Positions 8,175-15,959 of a stretch of 64,000 nt of DNA are shown here, piece after piece. Source of the DNA: Nocardia sp. CNY236 (lineage in GTDB: Bacteria; Actinomycetota; Actinomycetes; Mycobacteriales; Mycobacteriaceae). Position 1 is the stretch's first letter; every line of letters starts with the position of its first letter. The DNA lies in the NCBI RefSeq assembly GCF_000482385.1, contig NZ_KI519396.1:44398-108397 (forward strand), given 5' to 3'. Position numbers and translations under genes: made by a program. Below the pieces are notes generated by a model. That model was not told the DNA's origin. It was given only the letters and a program-made list of their open reading frames with translations, and did not search any database.

Positions 8175-9533
8175 ATGTCCGAATCGAGAGACGTCATCGT
8201 TGTGGGGGCCGGGGTAGCCGGGCTGACCGCGGCCCGCGCGCTCGCGGCGGCCGGACGCGATGTCCTGGTCCTGGAGGCTCGGGAGCGTGTAGGTGGGCGA
8301 ACCCTCAATGTCGAGGTACCCGGCAGCGACGCGTATGTCGAGGTCGGTGGCATGTGGGTCGGCCCAGGCCAGGACCGGGTGCTGGCGCTACTGAACGAAC
8401 ACGGGCTCACTACCTACCCCACGTTCGATCAGGGTTCCAGAATTGGCGAATTCGACGGCCGCATCGTCCGTTACCAGGGCCGTATGCCGAGACTGAACCC
8501 ACTCGTGCTCGCCGATCTCGCCCTCACACAGCTGCGCCTGGATCGTTCGGCCCGGCGGATACCCCTCGATGCGCCATGGACAGCGCCGCACGCGAGTGCG
8601 CTCGATGGTCAGACCTTCGATACATGGCTGCGCAACCACTCGCACACCTCGACCGGGCGCGAGTTCTTCCGGCTGGTCACCCAAGCGATCTGGTGTGCCG
8701 AGCCGGCCGAGATATCGGCTCTGTGGGCGCAGTTCTACATCCATTCGGGCGGCGGCATCGATTCGATGATCAGCACCAGCGGCGGTGCACAGCAGGACCG
8801 GGTTGCCGGCGGGACCCAACGGCTGTCCATTGCCATGGCCGAGGACATGGGCGAGCACATAGTCCTCGGCGCCGCGGTGTCGGAGATCGAGTGGAGCGAC
8901 AATGGCGTCCGAGTGCGGGCCGGCAAGAGGCAGTGGCGGGCGCGGCACGCGATCGTCGCGGTCCCGCCCCCGCTCGTGGCGGGCATACGGTTCGCGCCGG
9001 ACCTGCCCGCCGAGCGTGCCCAGTTGCTGCAACGCCTACCGATGGGTTGGACGATCAAGGTCAACGTGGTCTACGACGAGCCGTTTTGGCGCACACAGGG
9101 TCTGTCCGGTCAGGCCAATAGTGTTCGTCGGGCGCTCGGTACTGTCTTCGATGCCAGTCCACCGGACACCGACCCCGCGGTCCTGGTCGGCTTCCTCGAA
9201 GCCACGCATGCTCAGACCGCGGCGCGCCTCGCACCGAAACAACGCCGCGATGTGGTTCTCGACGACCTCGCAGCGTACTTCGGTCCCAAAGCCCGAAATC
9301 CGGTGGAATACATCGAGCAGGACTGGGCTGCCGAAACCTACACGCGTGGCTGCTACGGTGCTTTCGCTACCCCATCGACATTGACGCGATTCGGATCGGA
9401 GTTGCGCCGGCCAACTGGCCCGCTGCACTGGGCGGGCACCGAAACGGCGACCCGCTGGGCCGGATACATCGACGGCGCGGTCGAATCCGGGCAACGTGCC
9501 GCGCACGAAATCTTCGCGTCGACCACCCGGTGA
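8175..9533 (+). CDS. Flavin monoamine oxidase family protein
   Basis: A 452-residue FAD-dependent amine oxidase. The Rossmann motif VVGAGVAGLTAARAL (~residues 9-23) and its acidic end LEARERVGGRT (~33-43) are intact. FAD-contacting C-terminal motifs HWAGTETATRWAGYIDGAV (~418-436) are typical of monoamine oxidases and putrescine/tyramine oxidases. It should oxidise a primary or polyamine to an aldehyde, ammonia and peroxide in the cytoplasm. ATG 8175 is better spaced from AGG at 8163-8165 than ATG 8169, which adds two residues. The divergent TetR gene likely regulates it. Confidence 0.9.
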   Translation: MSESRDVIVVGAGVAGLTAARALAAAGRDVLVLEARERVGGRTLNVEVPGSDAYVEVGGMWVGPGQDRVLALLNEHGLTTYPTFDQGSRIGEFDGRIVRYQGRMPRLNPLVLADLALTQLRLDRSARRIPLDAPWTAPHASALDGQTFDTWLRNHSHTSTGREFFRLVTQAIWCAEPAEISALWAQFYIHSGGGIDSMISTSGGAQQDRVAGGTQRLSIAMAEDMGEHIVLGAAVSEIEWSDNGVRVRAGKRQWRARHAIVAVPPPLVAGIRFAPDLPAERAQLLQRLPMGWTIKVNVVYDEPFWRTQGLSGQANSVRRALGTVFDASPPDTDPAVLVGFLEATHAQTAARLAPKQRRDVVLDDLAAYFGPKARNPVEYIEQDWAAETYTRGCYGAFATPSTLTRFGSELRRPTGPLHWAGTETATRWAGYIDGAVESGQRAAHEIFASTTR

Positions 9534-9770
9534 GTGCCGCTCAACCGATCGATCTTGCCCCATCGCATGCGGCAGGCGGAACTACTGTGAGGGGAAACCG
9601 GGAAGTCATCCGTCGATTCAGGCCGGGGCGGTCGATTTCGGTCAGGCGGAGTACGAGGCTCAGTACGACAAAGTCTGCAGGGGAATGCGATGTCCTTGGG
9701 CACCGAGTCCTGCTCTGCGCGTTGTGAAACCGCTATCGACGGCGCCGCCTGCGTCGAGACCGGTTGGTTC

Positions 9771-9799
9771 TTGACATATCCGATCTGATGCTCCAATGT
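9771..9799 (+). promoter_or_regulatory. Inverted (plus-strand) copy of the lectin-array promoter
   Basis: TTGACA at 9771-9776, 17 bases, then CAATGT at 9794-9799, followed by GAACGCAACGCGATTCAGG. The same arrangement lies upstream of lectin A on the minus strand (10352-10380). Here it points rightward, into the 3' end of lectin A. Confidence 0.6.
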
Positions 9800-9890
9800 T
9801 ACTTGAACGCAACGCGATTCAGGTAGAACTCCTTACGCTGCACTGGCGCAATGGTATCTGACTGGTTGCTGTAAACCGTCGAGTCCGGCA
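9800..9890 (+). repeat. Inverted copy of the lectin leader sequence
   Basis: Downstream of the inverted promoter the sequence resembles, in opposite orientation, the leaders found upstream of the lectin genes: CGCAACGCGATTCAGG and the CAGCAACCAG / CTCGACG blocks of the E and F leaders occur as their complement. It supplies the last ~20 codons of lectin A in an antisense sense, so lectin A ends inside a foreign, inverted leader. Confidence 0.55.
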
Positions 9891-10192
9891 TTACATTCCA
9901 GCCAGTACACATTGCCGTGATTGCTGTCGAGACACTGATTCGAGAAGGCTCTACGGATGGTCCCGTCGTCCTGGCGGTCCCATAGTTGATTCAATTGACC
10001 GCTTGCACAGGTTTTGGCAGTCACTTCCCCATTGTTGTCGGCGGTGGCGCAACTCCCGCTTTGTTGGTTCTTGATCCAGGTGTTCTCCGACTCGGCGGCG
10101 AAGGCGCTCGGTGCGGACAAGCCGGCCATGAGCACCGACGTTGTGAACGCTACCGATGCGGTTTGCAATACCCGTTCGAAAATTCGATTCAC
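9833..10192 (-). CDS. Secreted ricin-B/beta-trefoil protein, copy A (C-terminally replaced)
   Basis: First of six paralogs. GTG 10192 follows AGGAACATTT. Residues 1-31 are a Sec signal peptide (VLQTASVAFTTSVLMAGLSA, cleavage after AFA). The mature part keeps the array's conserved NTWIKN, QLNQLWDRQDDGTIRRAF and QCLDSN blocks with four Cys. After WLECN it diverges: instead of the GGxYQKW block and the C-terminal third, it ends AGLDGLQQPVRYHCASAA, encoded by an inverted leader. It therefore lacks about a third of the trefoil and may be non-functional. It is secreted if made. Confidence 0.7.
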   Translation of the reverse strand: MNRIFERVLQTASVAFTTSVLMAGLSAPSAFAAESENTWIKNQQSGSCATADNNGEVTAKTCASGQLNQLWDRQDDGTIRRAFSNQCLDSNHGNVYWLECNAGLDGLQQPVRYHCASAA

Positions 10193-10351
10193 AAATGTTC
10201 CTAATGTTCACTAGTCGAGTAGCGCGATCAGCCATTCGGCAGATGAGTGGAGCATGAACTGCCGGTCTCGACGGTCACTGGCAACCAGGCGAATTCCGTC
10301 GCGGCAAAGAGGTATCGAAGGAATTGGCCTGAATCGCGTTGCTTTTATTCA

Positions 10352-10380
10352 ACATTGATATATCGGATTCGGTGTGTCAA
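10352..10380 (-). promoter_or_regulatory. Predicted promoter of lectin A
   Basis: On the minus strand TTGACA (10380-10375), 17-base spacer, CAATGT (10357-10352). The same pattern with CAGTGT occurs upstream of lectin F and, inverted, at 9771. It implies a ~150-nt untranslated leader before the GTG at 10192. Confidence 0.5.
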
Positions 10381-10534
10381 GAGCCGCGCGGTCTGGAATC
10401 AGGTCTTTCAGTAGCGGTTCTGCCACTCGCAGAGCAGGACTCGGTGTCGAGCAGGATCGAACCCAGCTTCAGGATGCTCACGCGTTGCACTCGTACTCAC
10501 GGACGGGTCGGGTCGTGTGCGTCAGGCGCTATTC

Positions 10535-11010
10535 CTACGAGCCACCTCCGATCACCCAGTCCGTGTCATCCGCTATACGGTTGCGGGTGGTGATCACCGT
10601 GCCCCAATACCACTCCTGCAGGTATCCGCCTGTCTGTGCATTCTGTAGCTTCGTTCCGGAATGTATCCATTTCTGGTATCTTCCGCCGTTGCATTCCAGC
10701 CAGTAGACTGCGCCAGCATCATTACTATCGAGGCACTGCGCCGAGAAGGCCCTGCGGATGGTATCGTCTTCCCGTTTGGACCACAACTGATTCAAGTGAC
10801 CGTTACTGCAGTTCTGCATTCCCACGCCTCCTCCTCCGTCGGCCTCGATACACCTCCCGGTTCCCAAGTTCTTGATCCAGCCGTTCAACGCTGTTGTTGC
10901 GGGAGTTTTTCAGCGGCGAACACGTTCGGTGTGGATAGTCCAACCATGAGTACCGAAGTGGTGAGCGCAACCACCGTGGCCTGTAGCATCCGTTTGAATA
11001 TCTGATTCAC
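10535..11010 (-). pseudogene. Secreted ricin-B/beta-trefoil protein, copy B (frameshifted)
   Basis: The signal peptide is encoded from GTG 11010 (NQIFKRMLQATVVALTTSVL, ending FAAEK) and the mature domain in a different frame, from NGWIKNLGTGRCIEADGGGG through QLWSKREDDTIRRAF, QCLDSN and GGRYQKW to a stop at 10535. The two frames are offset by one base. The shift maps to a run of five A (plus-strand T at 10906-10910). One additional A would give AEKTPATTALNGWIKN and a full secreted protein of about 158 residues. It is either a real frameshift or a homopolymer sequencing error. The domain is the most diverged of the six. Confidence 0.7.
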
Positions 11011-11160
11011 AATGTTCCTAGTGTTGAGTAGCGGCCGAGTAGGGTGATATCCATTCGGCAAATGCGGCGGTAGATTCTCGACTTCCGGTCTCGACGGTTG
11101 ATGGCAACCAGGCCGATTCCTTTGCGACAGCGCAGTGGTAAAAGCAGGGCAGGGCTCGAC

Positions 11161-11599
11161 GTCGAACTAGCCCCCATACCGACCCGTGAGACGGTTTGTC
11201 TCCGAGGCATTCTCACGTGCTGCACAGTGCACTCGACTGCGCTGCTGTTTCACTCGCGAGTACGGCTTTGACCCCGACAGACTCTGCACACGCAGAGACG
11301 GTCGACGGTGCCGATCCCGATCCGGAATCCTCGTGCACACATACCATCAATGGAACCGAGCGTGGACTCGGCTGTTCCTGCTGCAGCGATAGCGAGTTCG
11401 GCCCGATTCGAGGCGGTCGACTTGTGGAACGTGATTTGCGGTCGAGATTCGATGAGACCGTGGGCACAACTACTGTTTCGAACTATCGTGGACAACGAAA
11501 ATTGTCGCGCAGTTGCTGTGCCCGCCTCGAACGATACGTCGTAATCGCTGGGAGATCACTCCAGAGTATCGATCCTGTCATGGCCGCCGGTAGTCATTC
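11161..11599. other. Spacer between lectins B and C
   Basis: About 440 bases between the leader of copy B and the stop of copy C. Short frames are present on both strands, but none has a ribosome site together with protein-like composition. I see no gene here; it may contain the diverged promoter of copy B. Confidence 0.4.
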
Positions 11600-12061
11600 C
11601 TACGAGCCGCCGCCAGCGAAAGTCCACGTCGTGTAGCCATTGGGGCTGGGGTCGGTTTCCACACTATCTCCGATTATGAATTGTTTCAGGTACCTGCCTG
11701 TGGCTACGTTCTTCACCCTTGCGCCTTCGTATGTCCATTTCTGGTAGCTTCCGCCGTTGCATTGCAACCAATACACCGTGCCGTCGTGATTACTGTCGAG
11801 GCACTGTTCCGAGAAGGCTCTGCGAATGGTTCCATCGGCCTGTCGGTCCCATAGTTGGTTCAACTGACCGCTCCTGCACGTGATGGCTATCACGCGTCCA
11901 TCGCTTGCGGCGGTGATGCAATCCCCGGTGGTCTGGTTCTTTATCCAGGTATTCTCGTTCTCGGCGGCGAACGCGTTCGGTGTGGATAGTCCAACTATAA
12001 GGATCGATGTGCCCAATGATATCGACGCGGCTTGAAACAACCGTTTGAATGTCTGATTCAT
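11600..12061 (-). CDS. Secreted ricin-B/beta-trefoil protein, copy C
   Basis: Complete 153-residue paralog. ATG 12061 is preceded by TAGGAAAAGG. Signal peptide residues 1-31 (hydrophobic core LGTSILIVGLST, cleavage after AFA). The mature ~120 residues match a single ricin-type beta-trefoil: three QxW-like positions (NQLW, YQKW and a final TTW), and two Cys pairs (GDCITA/ITCRSG and QCLDSN/LQCNGG). Carbohydrate binding is the usual role of this fold; the ligand is unknown. An upstream TGGACA with TAATAT at 15-bp spacing may be the promoter. Confidence 0.8.
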   Translation of the reverse strand: MNQTFKRLFQAASISLGTSILIVGLSTPNAFAAENENTWIKNQTTGDCITAASDGRVIAITCRSGQLNQLWDRQADGTIRRAFSEQCLDSNHDGTVYWLQCNGGSYQKWTYEGARVKNVATGRYLKQFIIGDSVETDPSPNGYTTWTFAGGGS

Positions 12062-12337
12062 ACCTTTTCCTACTATTCGGTAGTCGAGTGGCGCGATCAG
12101 CCATTCAGCAGATTGGGCGGCAAGATTGTCCCCAACCACTGGCCTCGACGGCAAGCTACAACCAGGCGAGTTCCGTCGCGCGAGTGCACCTATGAGGAAT
12201 TCGACACTGAATCGCGTTGCGTTCAATTGAATATTAGTAGACGGATGACATTGTCCATGGTCGAATCGACTGGTGTTGGACAATTATTCGATTCCAAGGT
12301 TGCAATGCAACCCCGATTGTCATGCCCCCTAGATGCT

Positions 12338-12793
12338 CTATGGTCCTGTGAAACGCCACAGTATGAGATTGTCCGATACGAAGAACCGTTCGGTACGTAG
12401 TCTAATCCATCTGCTGCTCAGATATTTATGCGTGGCTACGTTCCTTACCTTGGTGGTCCCGCCGTAGGATTTCCATTTCTGGTAGTCTCCGCCGTTGCAT
12501 CCCAGTAAGTACACGTCGCCGTTGGAATTACTGTCGAGGCAGTCACCGGAGAAAGCAGGGCGGATGGTTCCGTCGTCTCGTCGGTCCCACAGCTGTGTTG
12601 TATCACCGTGTCGGCAGGCTTCTTGAAACACCTCCCCACCCCTGGCTGTGGCGCAGTACCCATCCATGGCCATCATCCAGGTGTTCTCATTCTTTGCGGC
12701 GAACGCGTTGGGTGCGGAAAGTCCGACCATGAGGGCTGAGATGGCGAATGCCGCCGATGGGGCCTGCAGCACCCGTTTGAATATCTGCTTCAC
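12338..12793 (-). CDS. Secreted ricin-B/beta-trefoil protein, copy D
   Basis: 151-residue paralog from GTG 12793 with AGGAAAATTT upstream. Signal peptide KQIFKRVLQAPSAAFAISAL up to AFA. Mature part: NTWMMAMDGYCATARGGEVF, TTQLWDRRDDGTIRPAF, DCLDSNSNGDVYLLGCNGG, DYQKW and ATHKYL, ending RFTGP rather than the GGGS or GSV of the others. The N-terminal repeat is the most altered (charged RHGDTTQ replaces RSGQLNQ). The C-terminus is also different (SSRWIRLRTERFFVSDN), consistent with divergence of ligand loops. Confidence 0.75.
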   Translation of the reverse strand: MKQIFKRVLQAPSAAFAISALMVGLSAPNAFAAKNENTWMMAMDGYCATARGGEVFQEACRHGDTTQLWDRRDDGTIRPAFSGDCLDSNSNGDVYLLGCNGGDYQKWKSYGGTTKVRNVATHKYLSSRWIRLRTERFFVSDNLILWRFTGP

Positions 12794-13044
12794 AAATTTT
12801 CCTAATGTTCAGTCGACGAGTCGCCCGATCTACAAATCAACGGATGTAGCTAGGAATGCAGCCTCACTGCTGGCCCCGAAGGTACTGGCAACGAGACGGA
12901 TTCTGTTTCGGATATTTCGAAGACAACATTGTCGGCCGTTGGAACGGGCCGCGAAGCTCGTCGATATGGCCCAGCTGCTATGCCGACGGTTTCAGGTCAC
13001 AACTGCTGAATAGCCGTCCTCGTCTCGGAGGTCGGCCGCGACCT

Positions 13045-13509
13045 CTATGAGCCGCCGCCGAAGGTCCAATCTGTCTGGCTGTTGCTCGCGTTGGTGGAGG
13101 TGTGCACGACTCCGGAAACATCATAGGAGAGGTATCTGCCCGTGGCTACGTTCCTTACCTTGGTCGTCCCGCTAAACGATTCCCATAACTGGTAGGCTCC
13201 GCCATTACATTCCAGGTAGTAGATCTGTCCGGTGTGATTGCTGTCGAGGCACTGATTCGAGAAGGCCTTGCGGATTGTTCCGTCGTCTCGTCGGTCCCAC
13301 AGCTGATTCAACTGACCGCTCCTACAGGTACCGGCCTTTGCGGCTCCATCGTTCGCTGCGTACAGGCACTTCTTACTATATCGGTTCTTTACCCAGGTGT
13401 TCTCGTTCTCGGCGGCGAACCCGTTCGGTGCGGATAGTCCAACCATGAGGGCCGAGGTGGTGATTGCCGGCAATGCTGCCTTCAAAACACGTTTGAATAT
13501 CTGATTCAC
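13045..13509 (-). CDS. Secreted ricin-B/beta-trefoil protein, copy E
   Basis: 154-residue paralog from GTG 13509 with AGGAACATTT upstream. Signal peptide core PAITTSALMVGLSA, cleavage after GFA. Mature part: NTWVKNRYSKKCLYAANDGA, GQLNQLWDRRDDGTIRKAF, QCLDSNHTGQIYYLECNGG, AYQLW, VRNVATGRYLSYD and the C-terminal QTDWTFGGGS. All four Cys and the three W positions are present, so it should fold as a complete trefoil. Confidence 0.8.
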   Translation of the reverse strand: MNQIFKRVLKAALPAITTSALMVGLSAPNGFAAENENTWVKNRYSKKCLYAANDGAAKAGTCRSGQLNQLWDRRDDGTIRKAFSNQCLDSNHTGQIYYLECNGGAYQLWESFSGTTKVRNVATGRYLSYDVSGVVHTSTNASNSQTDWTFGGGS

Positions 13510-13633
13510 AAATGTTCCTAATGTTCGTGGGACGAGTAATTCCAGCGTTGCTTCAGGTGAGATCACGGGTGCGTCGACCGCTGGCCTCGATGGTCGATAG
13601 CAACCAGACAGGTTCCGTTGCGGCGGTGCGATA

Positions 13634-13649
13634 GTGAAGTTTGCTTCAC
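13634..13649. promoter_or_regulatory. Inverted repeat upstream of lectin E
   Basis: GTGAAG-TTTG-CTTCAC, a perfect 6-bp inverted repeat about 125 bases upstream of the copy E start. It could be an operator or a leader hairpin. It was not found upstream of the other copies. Confidence 0.3.
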
Positions 13650-13845
13650 CACCGGGAACGGCGGTCCGGAGTCAAGGAAGCCTTCAACTCGCCCTGAGCG
13701 AAGGCGGTTAGCCATGCGCAATCAGCAGACAGACCAAGAGGCGGATCCAACTCGATGTGTTTCCATCGCTTCGGTGATCCGAGATCGCCGTGACTGCCGA
13801 CTACATCCTGCGCACCCACCGTGTCGTGGTTGCCACCCGGAAGGT

Positions 13846-14307
13846 CTACACGCTGCCGGAGAACTCCCAATCCGAGGTGTGGTGGCTCGGGTCGGGCGAG
13901 GCCCACAGGCGACCCCACTCCACGTCGTACCAAAGGTATCTGCCTGTGGCCACGTTCTTTACCTTCGTGCCCTCGTACAGCCACTTCTGGTAGTTCCCGC
14001 CGTTGCACTGCAGCCAGTAGACATGGCCATCGGAATTGCTGTCGAGGCACTGTTCCGAGAATGCCCTGCGGATGGTCCTATCGTCTCGTCGGTCCCACAG
14101 TTGCGCCAAATTGCCGCTCTTACAGCCTCGGGAGAACACCGACCCATTGTCCAGGGCGGTGGCGCATTCGCCACTCCAGAGGTTTTTCATCCAGGTGTTC
14201 TCGTTCTCCGCGGCGAACGCGTTCGGTGCGGACAGTCCGGCCATGAAGACCGAGGTGGTGAATGCTATCGATGCGGTTTGTAACACGCGCTTGAATACGT
14301 GGCTCAT
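13846..14307 (-). CDS. Secreted ricin-B/beta-trefoil protein, copy F
   Basis: 153-residue paralog, the first transcribed of the array. ATG 14307 has GTAGGAGCATGT upstream. Signal peptide core IAFTTSVFMAGLSA, cleavage after AFA. Mature part: NTWMKNLWSGECATALDNGS, GNLAQLWDRRDDRTIRRAF, QCLDSNSDGHVYWLQCNGG, NYQKW, VKNVATGRYLWYD and the C-terminal SDWEFSGSV. Its promoter and leader are the best preserved with those of copy A. Confidence 0.8.
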   Translation of the reverse strand: MSHVFKRVLQTASIAFTTSVFMAGLSAPNAFAAENENTWMKNLWSGECATALDNGSVFSRGCKSGNLAQLWDRRDDRTIRRAFSEQCLDSNSDGHVYWLQCNGGNYQKWLYEGTKVKNVATGRYLWYDVEWGRLWASPDPSHHTSDWEFSGSV

Positions 14308-14473
14308 ACATGCTCCTACTTTTCGGTCGTCGAGTGGCGCAATCGGCAATTCGGCAGGTAGGACTGCAGAGCAGCCTGACCTGCCGGCCTCGACGACGAA
14401 CAGCAACCAGGTAGATTCCGTTGTGGGAGTGTCGATTTAAGGAGAAATATCTGAATTACATTGCTTTGGCACA
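14308..14473 (-). repeat. Conserved lectin leader (best example), repeated upstream of all six copies
   Basis: The ~150 bases upstream of each lectin start share ordered blocks: a TTCCTAaTGTTC-like ribosome-site region, GTCGAGTaGCGCgATC, CCATTCgGCAgAT, a CTCGACGg block, GCAACCAGgC and GAtTCCGTtGcGg, then CGCGATTCAG near the promoter (plus-strand reading). Occurrences lie at about 10193-10350, 11011-11110, 12062-12240, 12794-12910, 13510-13625 and 14308-14473, plus one inverted at 9800-9890. They are duplicated with the genes as cassettes. Confidence 0.65.
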
Positions 14474-14502
14474 ACACTGGCGTATCGATTCCAATATGTC
14501 AA
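14474..14502 (-). promoter_or_regulatory. Predicted promoter of lectin F
   Basis: On the minus strand TTGACA (14502-14497), 17-base spacer, CAGTGT (14479-14474), in register with the promoter-like pair upstream of copy A. The transcript would carry a leader of about 160 nt. Confidence 0.5.
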
Positions 14503-14708
14503 CAACCGACCGGTCTCGATGCTGGCGTACGTTTCCGTCCGTCACCATCGGCTACCACGATGGTGACGGACGGGTGGGATGCTGCGGGCCGTGGTCCGGA
14601 GGGCGAGAGGCTGGACTGTGCAGAGCGATACGGCGCTCGCGTCATGGGTGCTGGAAGCGGGCCGTGGAAGGCGGCGACTCCTCATGGACGTGGCTGTTGT
14701 CGGAGGCT

Positions 14709-15521
14709 TCAGCGGGAAGCGGGGCTGTCTGCCTCTACCGGCGAGGAGAAGTCGATCAGCCGACGGGTGTTCGACAGCGTGGTCACGACACAGGTGCCGA
14801 GGGGCCCGCTGCGGTCGTACATGGCGGCGGTTCCGATCGAAATTCCCTCCGCGGCAATCGTATTGTCCGCGCGCAAGCCGAGTTCGTGGCCGAGCGGCAA
14901 CCTCGACAGCGCCAGCGTCATGTCGGCATTGATATACCCGGCGCCTTCGGAGCCCCAATGGCACACGTGGTTGGTGGTATCGCCGACCATGGCCACATGC
15001 TGGAACGGCGACAGCGGTTCACCCGCGACGAGCGGGGGCATGCTGTGCCAGGAAATCTTGCGGTCTGCGTTCTGGTTGGCCGCGAAGTCGTGCGTCCAGT
15101 CGCGATCTCCGCTCTTGAACAGCGGAGGCCCTCCACTGGCGGACATGCATCCCTCGGGCGGCGCCGGTAGATCCGACACCGGCTTCCACACCTGCCCCGG
15201 CGGCTCGGCGCCGGTGGCCAGGAACATCGCCGACGCGCGCACCAAGATGCGCGCATCCTGCACGATGGAAGCATCCGCGACGGTGATTCGAGGGCCTTGA
15301 CGCACCACCTCGCTTCGAACCTCGACCGGGGCATTGGATACAGGTCGAAACAGATCGACGGTCAGGCGGGCCGGGACGAACCCGTCGGGGTGGTGCGTCT
15401 CGAGTTGGCGCGCCAGCAGACCGCAGACGGCAGGCCCACTCAGCTGCGCCGAACTCCACCGGCTCAGCGCCAACTCATCCGCTACGAGATGGTTGCCACT
15501 CCTGGTGAAGAAGCTGAACAT
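14709..15521 (-). CDS. Acyl-CoA thioesterase-like protein (double hotdog, TesB-related)
   Basis: A 270-residue protein of the thioesterase-like superfamily. The N-terminal half contains LTVDLFRPVSNAPVEVRSEV, the first hotdog sheet. The second half carries DTTNHVCHWGSEGAGYINAD and TLALSRLPLGHELGLRADN, typical of the second hotdog and its substrate-binding strand. It likely hydrolyses an acyl-CoA; the chain is unknown. ATG 15521 opens directly into the domain. It is a lone gene downstream of the lectin array on the same strand, separated from it by the array promoter. Confidence 0.8.
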   Translation of the reverse strand: MFSFFTRSGNHLVADELALSRWSSAQLSGPAVCGLLARQLETHHPDGFVPARLTVDLFRPVSNAPVEVRSEVVRQGPRITVADASIVQDARILVRASAMFLATGAEPPGQVWKPVSDLPAPPEGCMSASGGPPLFKSGDRDWTHDFAANQNADRKISWHSMPPLVAGEPLSPFQHVAMVGDTTNHVCHWGSEGAGYINADMTLALSRLPLGHELGLRADNTIAAEGISIGTAAMYDRSGPLGTCVVTTLSNTRRLIDFSSPVEADSPASR

Positions 15522-15959
15522 GTAGCCGAATCCCCTTCCAGCCGACCTTGTCGGACGCCACTGAGTAGAACACGTTACAGGTCCGCCTGTGCTGTGGCGC
15601 CGGGAGCGATCTCAGCGGGATCGGGGTCGATCGGGGTTCGTCCGACAACGGCCGGGAATGGTGCGCTCGGTCGGCCGACGGTGCTTCTGGCGTGCGGTCC
15701 GTCCGCGCTCATCGGCGAGCATGGCGCCGAACGCTGCCGGCAAGCCGAGGACTGGTGCAAAGCAGGCAATTCCGGCAAATCCGGCGGATTCCCATTGGTT
15801 GCTAATGACGGGTAATCTTGGGTGGTAGCTTCTGTCGAGCAGTGGAATGGGGTAGTAGCCCCCTGGTATCTGGATGGCTCTTATGACACTGGAAGCCGAG
15901 ATGCGGTATTGCAGCCGCAGGATACGGAGCACAGGCCGGTGGGGACGTGAGGGGCCGAC
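15522..15959. other. Intergenic region before the phosphotransferase gene
   Basis: About 440 bases with no strong gene. A 26-codon plus-strand frame (ATG 15883 to TGA 15961-15963, MTLEAEMRYCSRRIRSTGRW then a basic end) overlaps the next ATG as ATGA. It could be a leader peptide coupling translation, but nothing else supports it. Confidence 0.35.

Noticed and set aside
9833..14307. RiPP precursor family or toxin/immunity array
   Set aside because: The products are ~120-residue trefoil-like mature proteins with Sec signals, and no modifying enzyme, transporter or immunity partner lies alongside.
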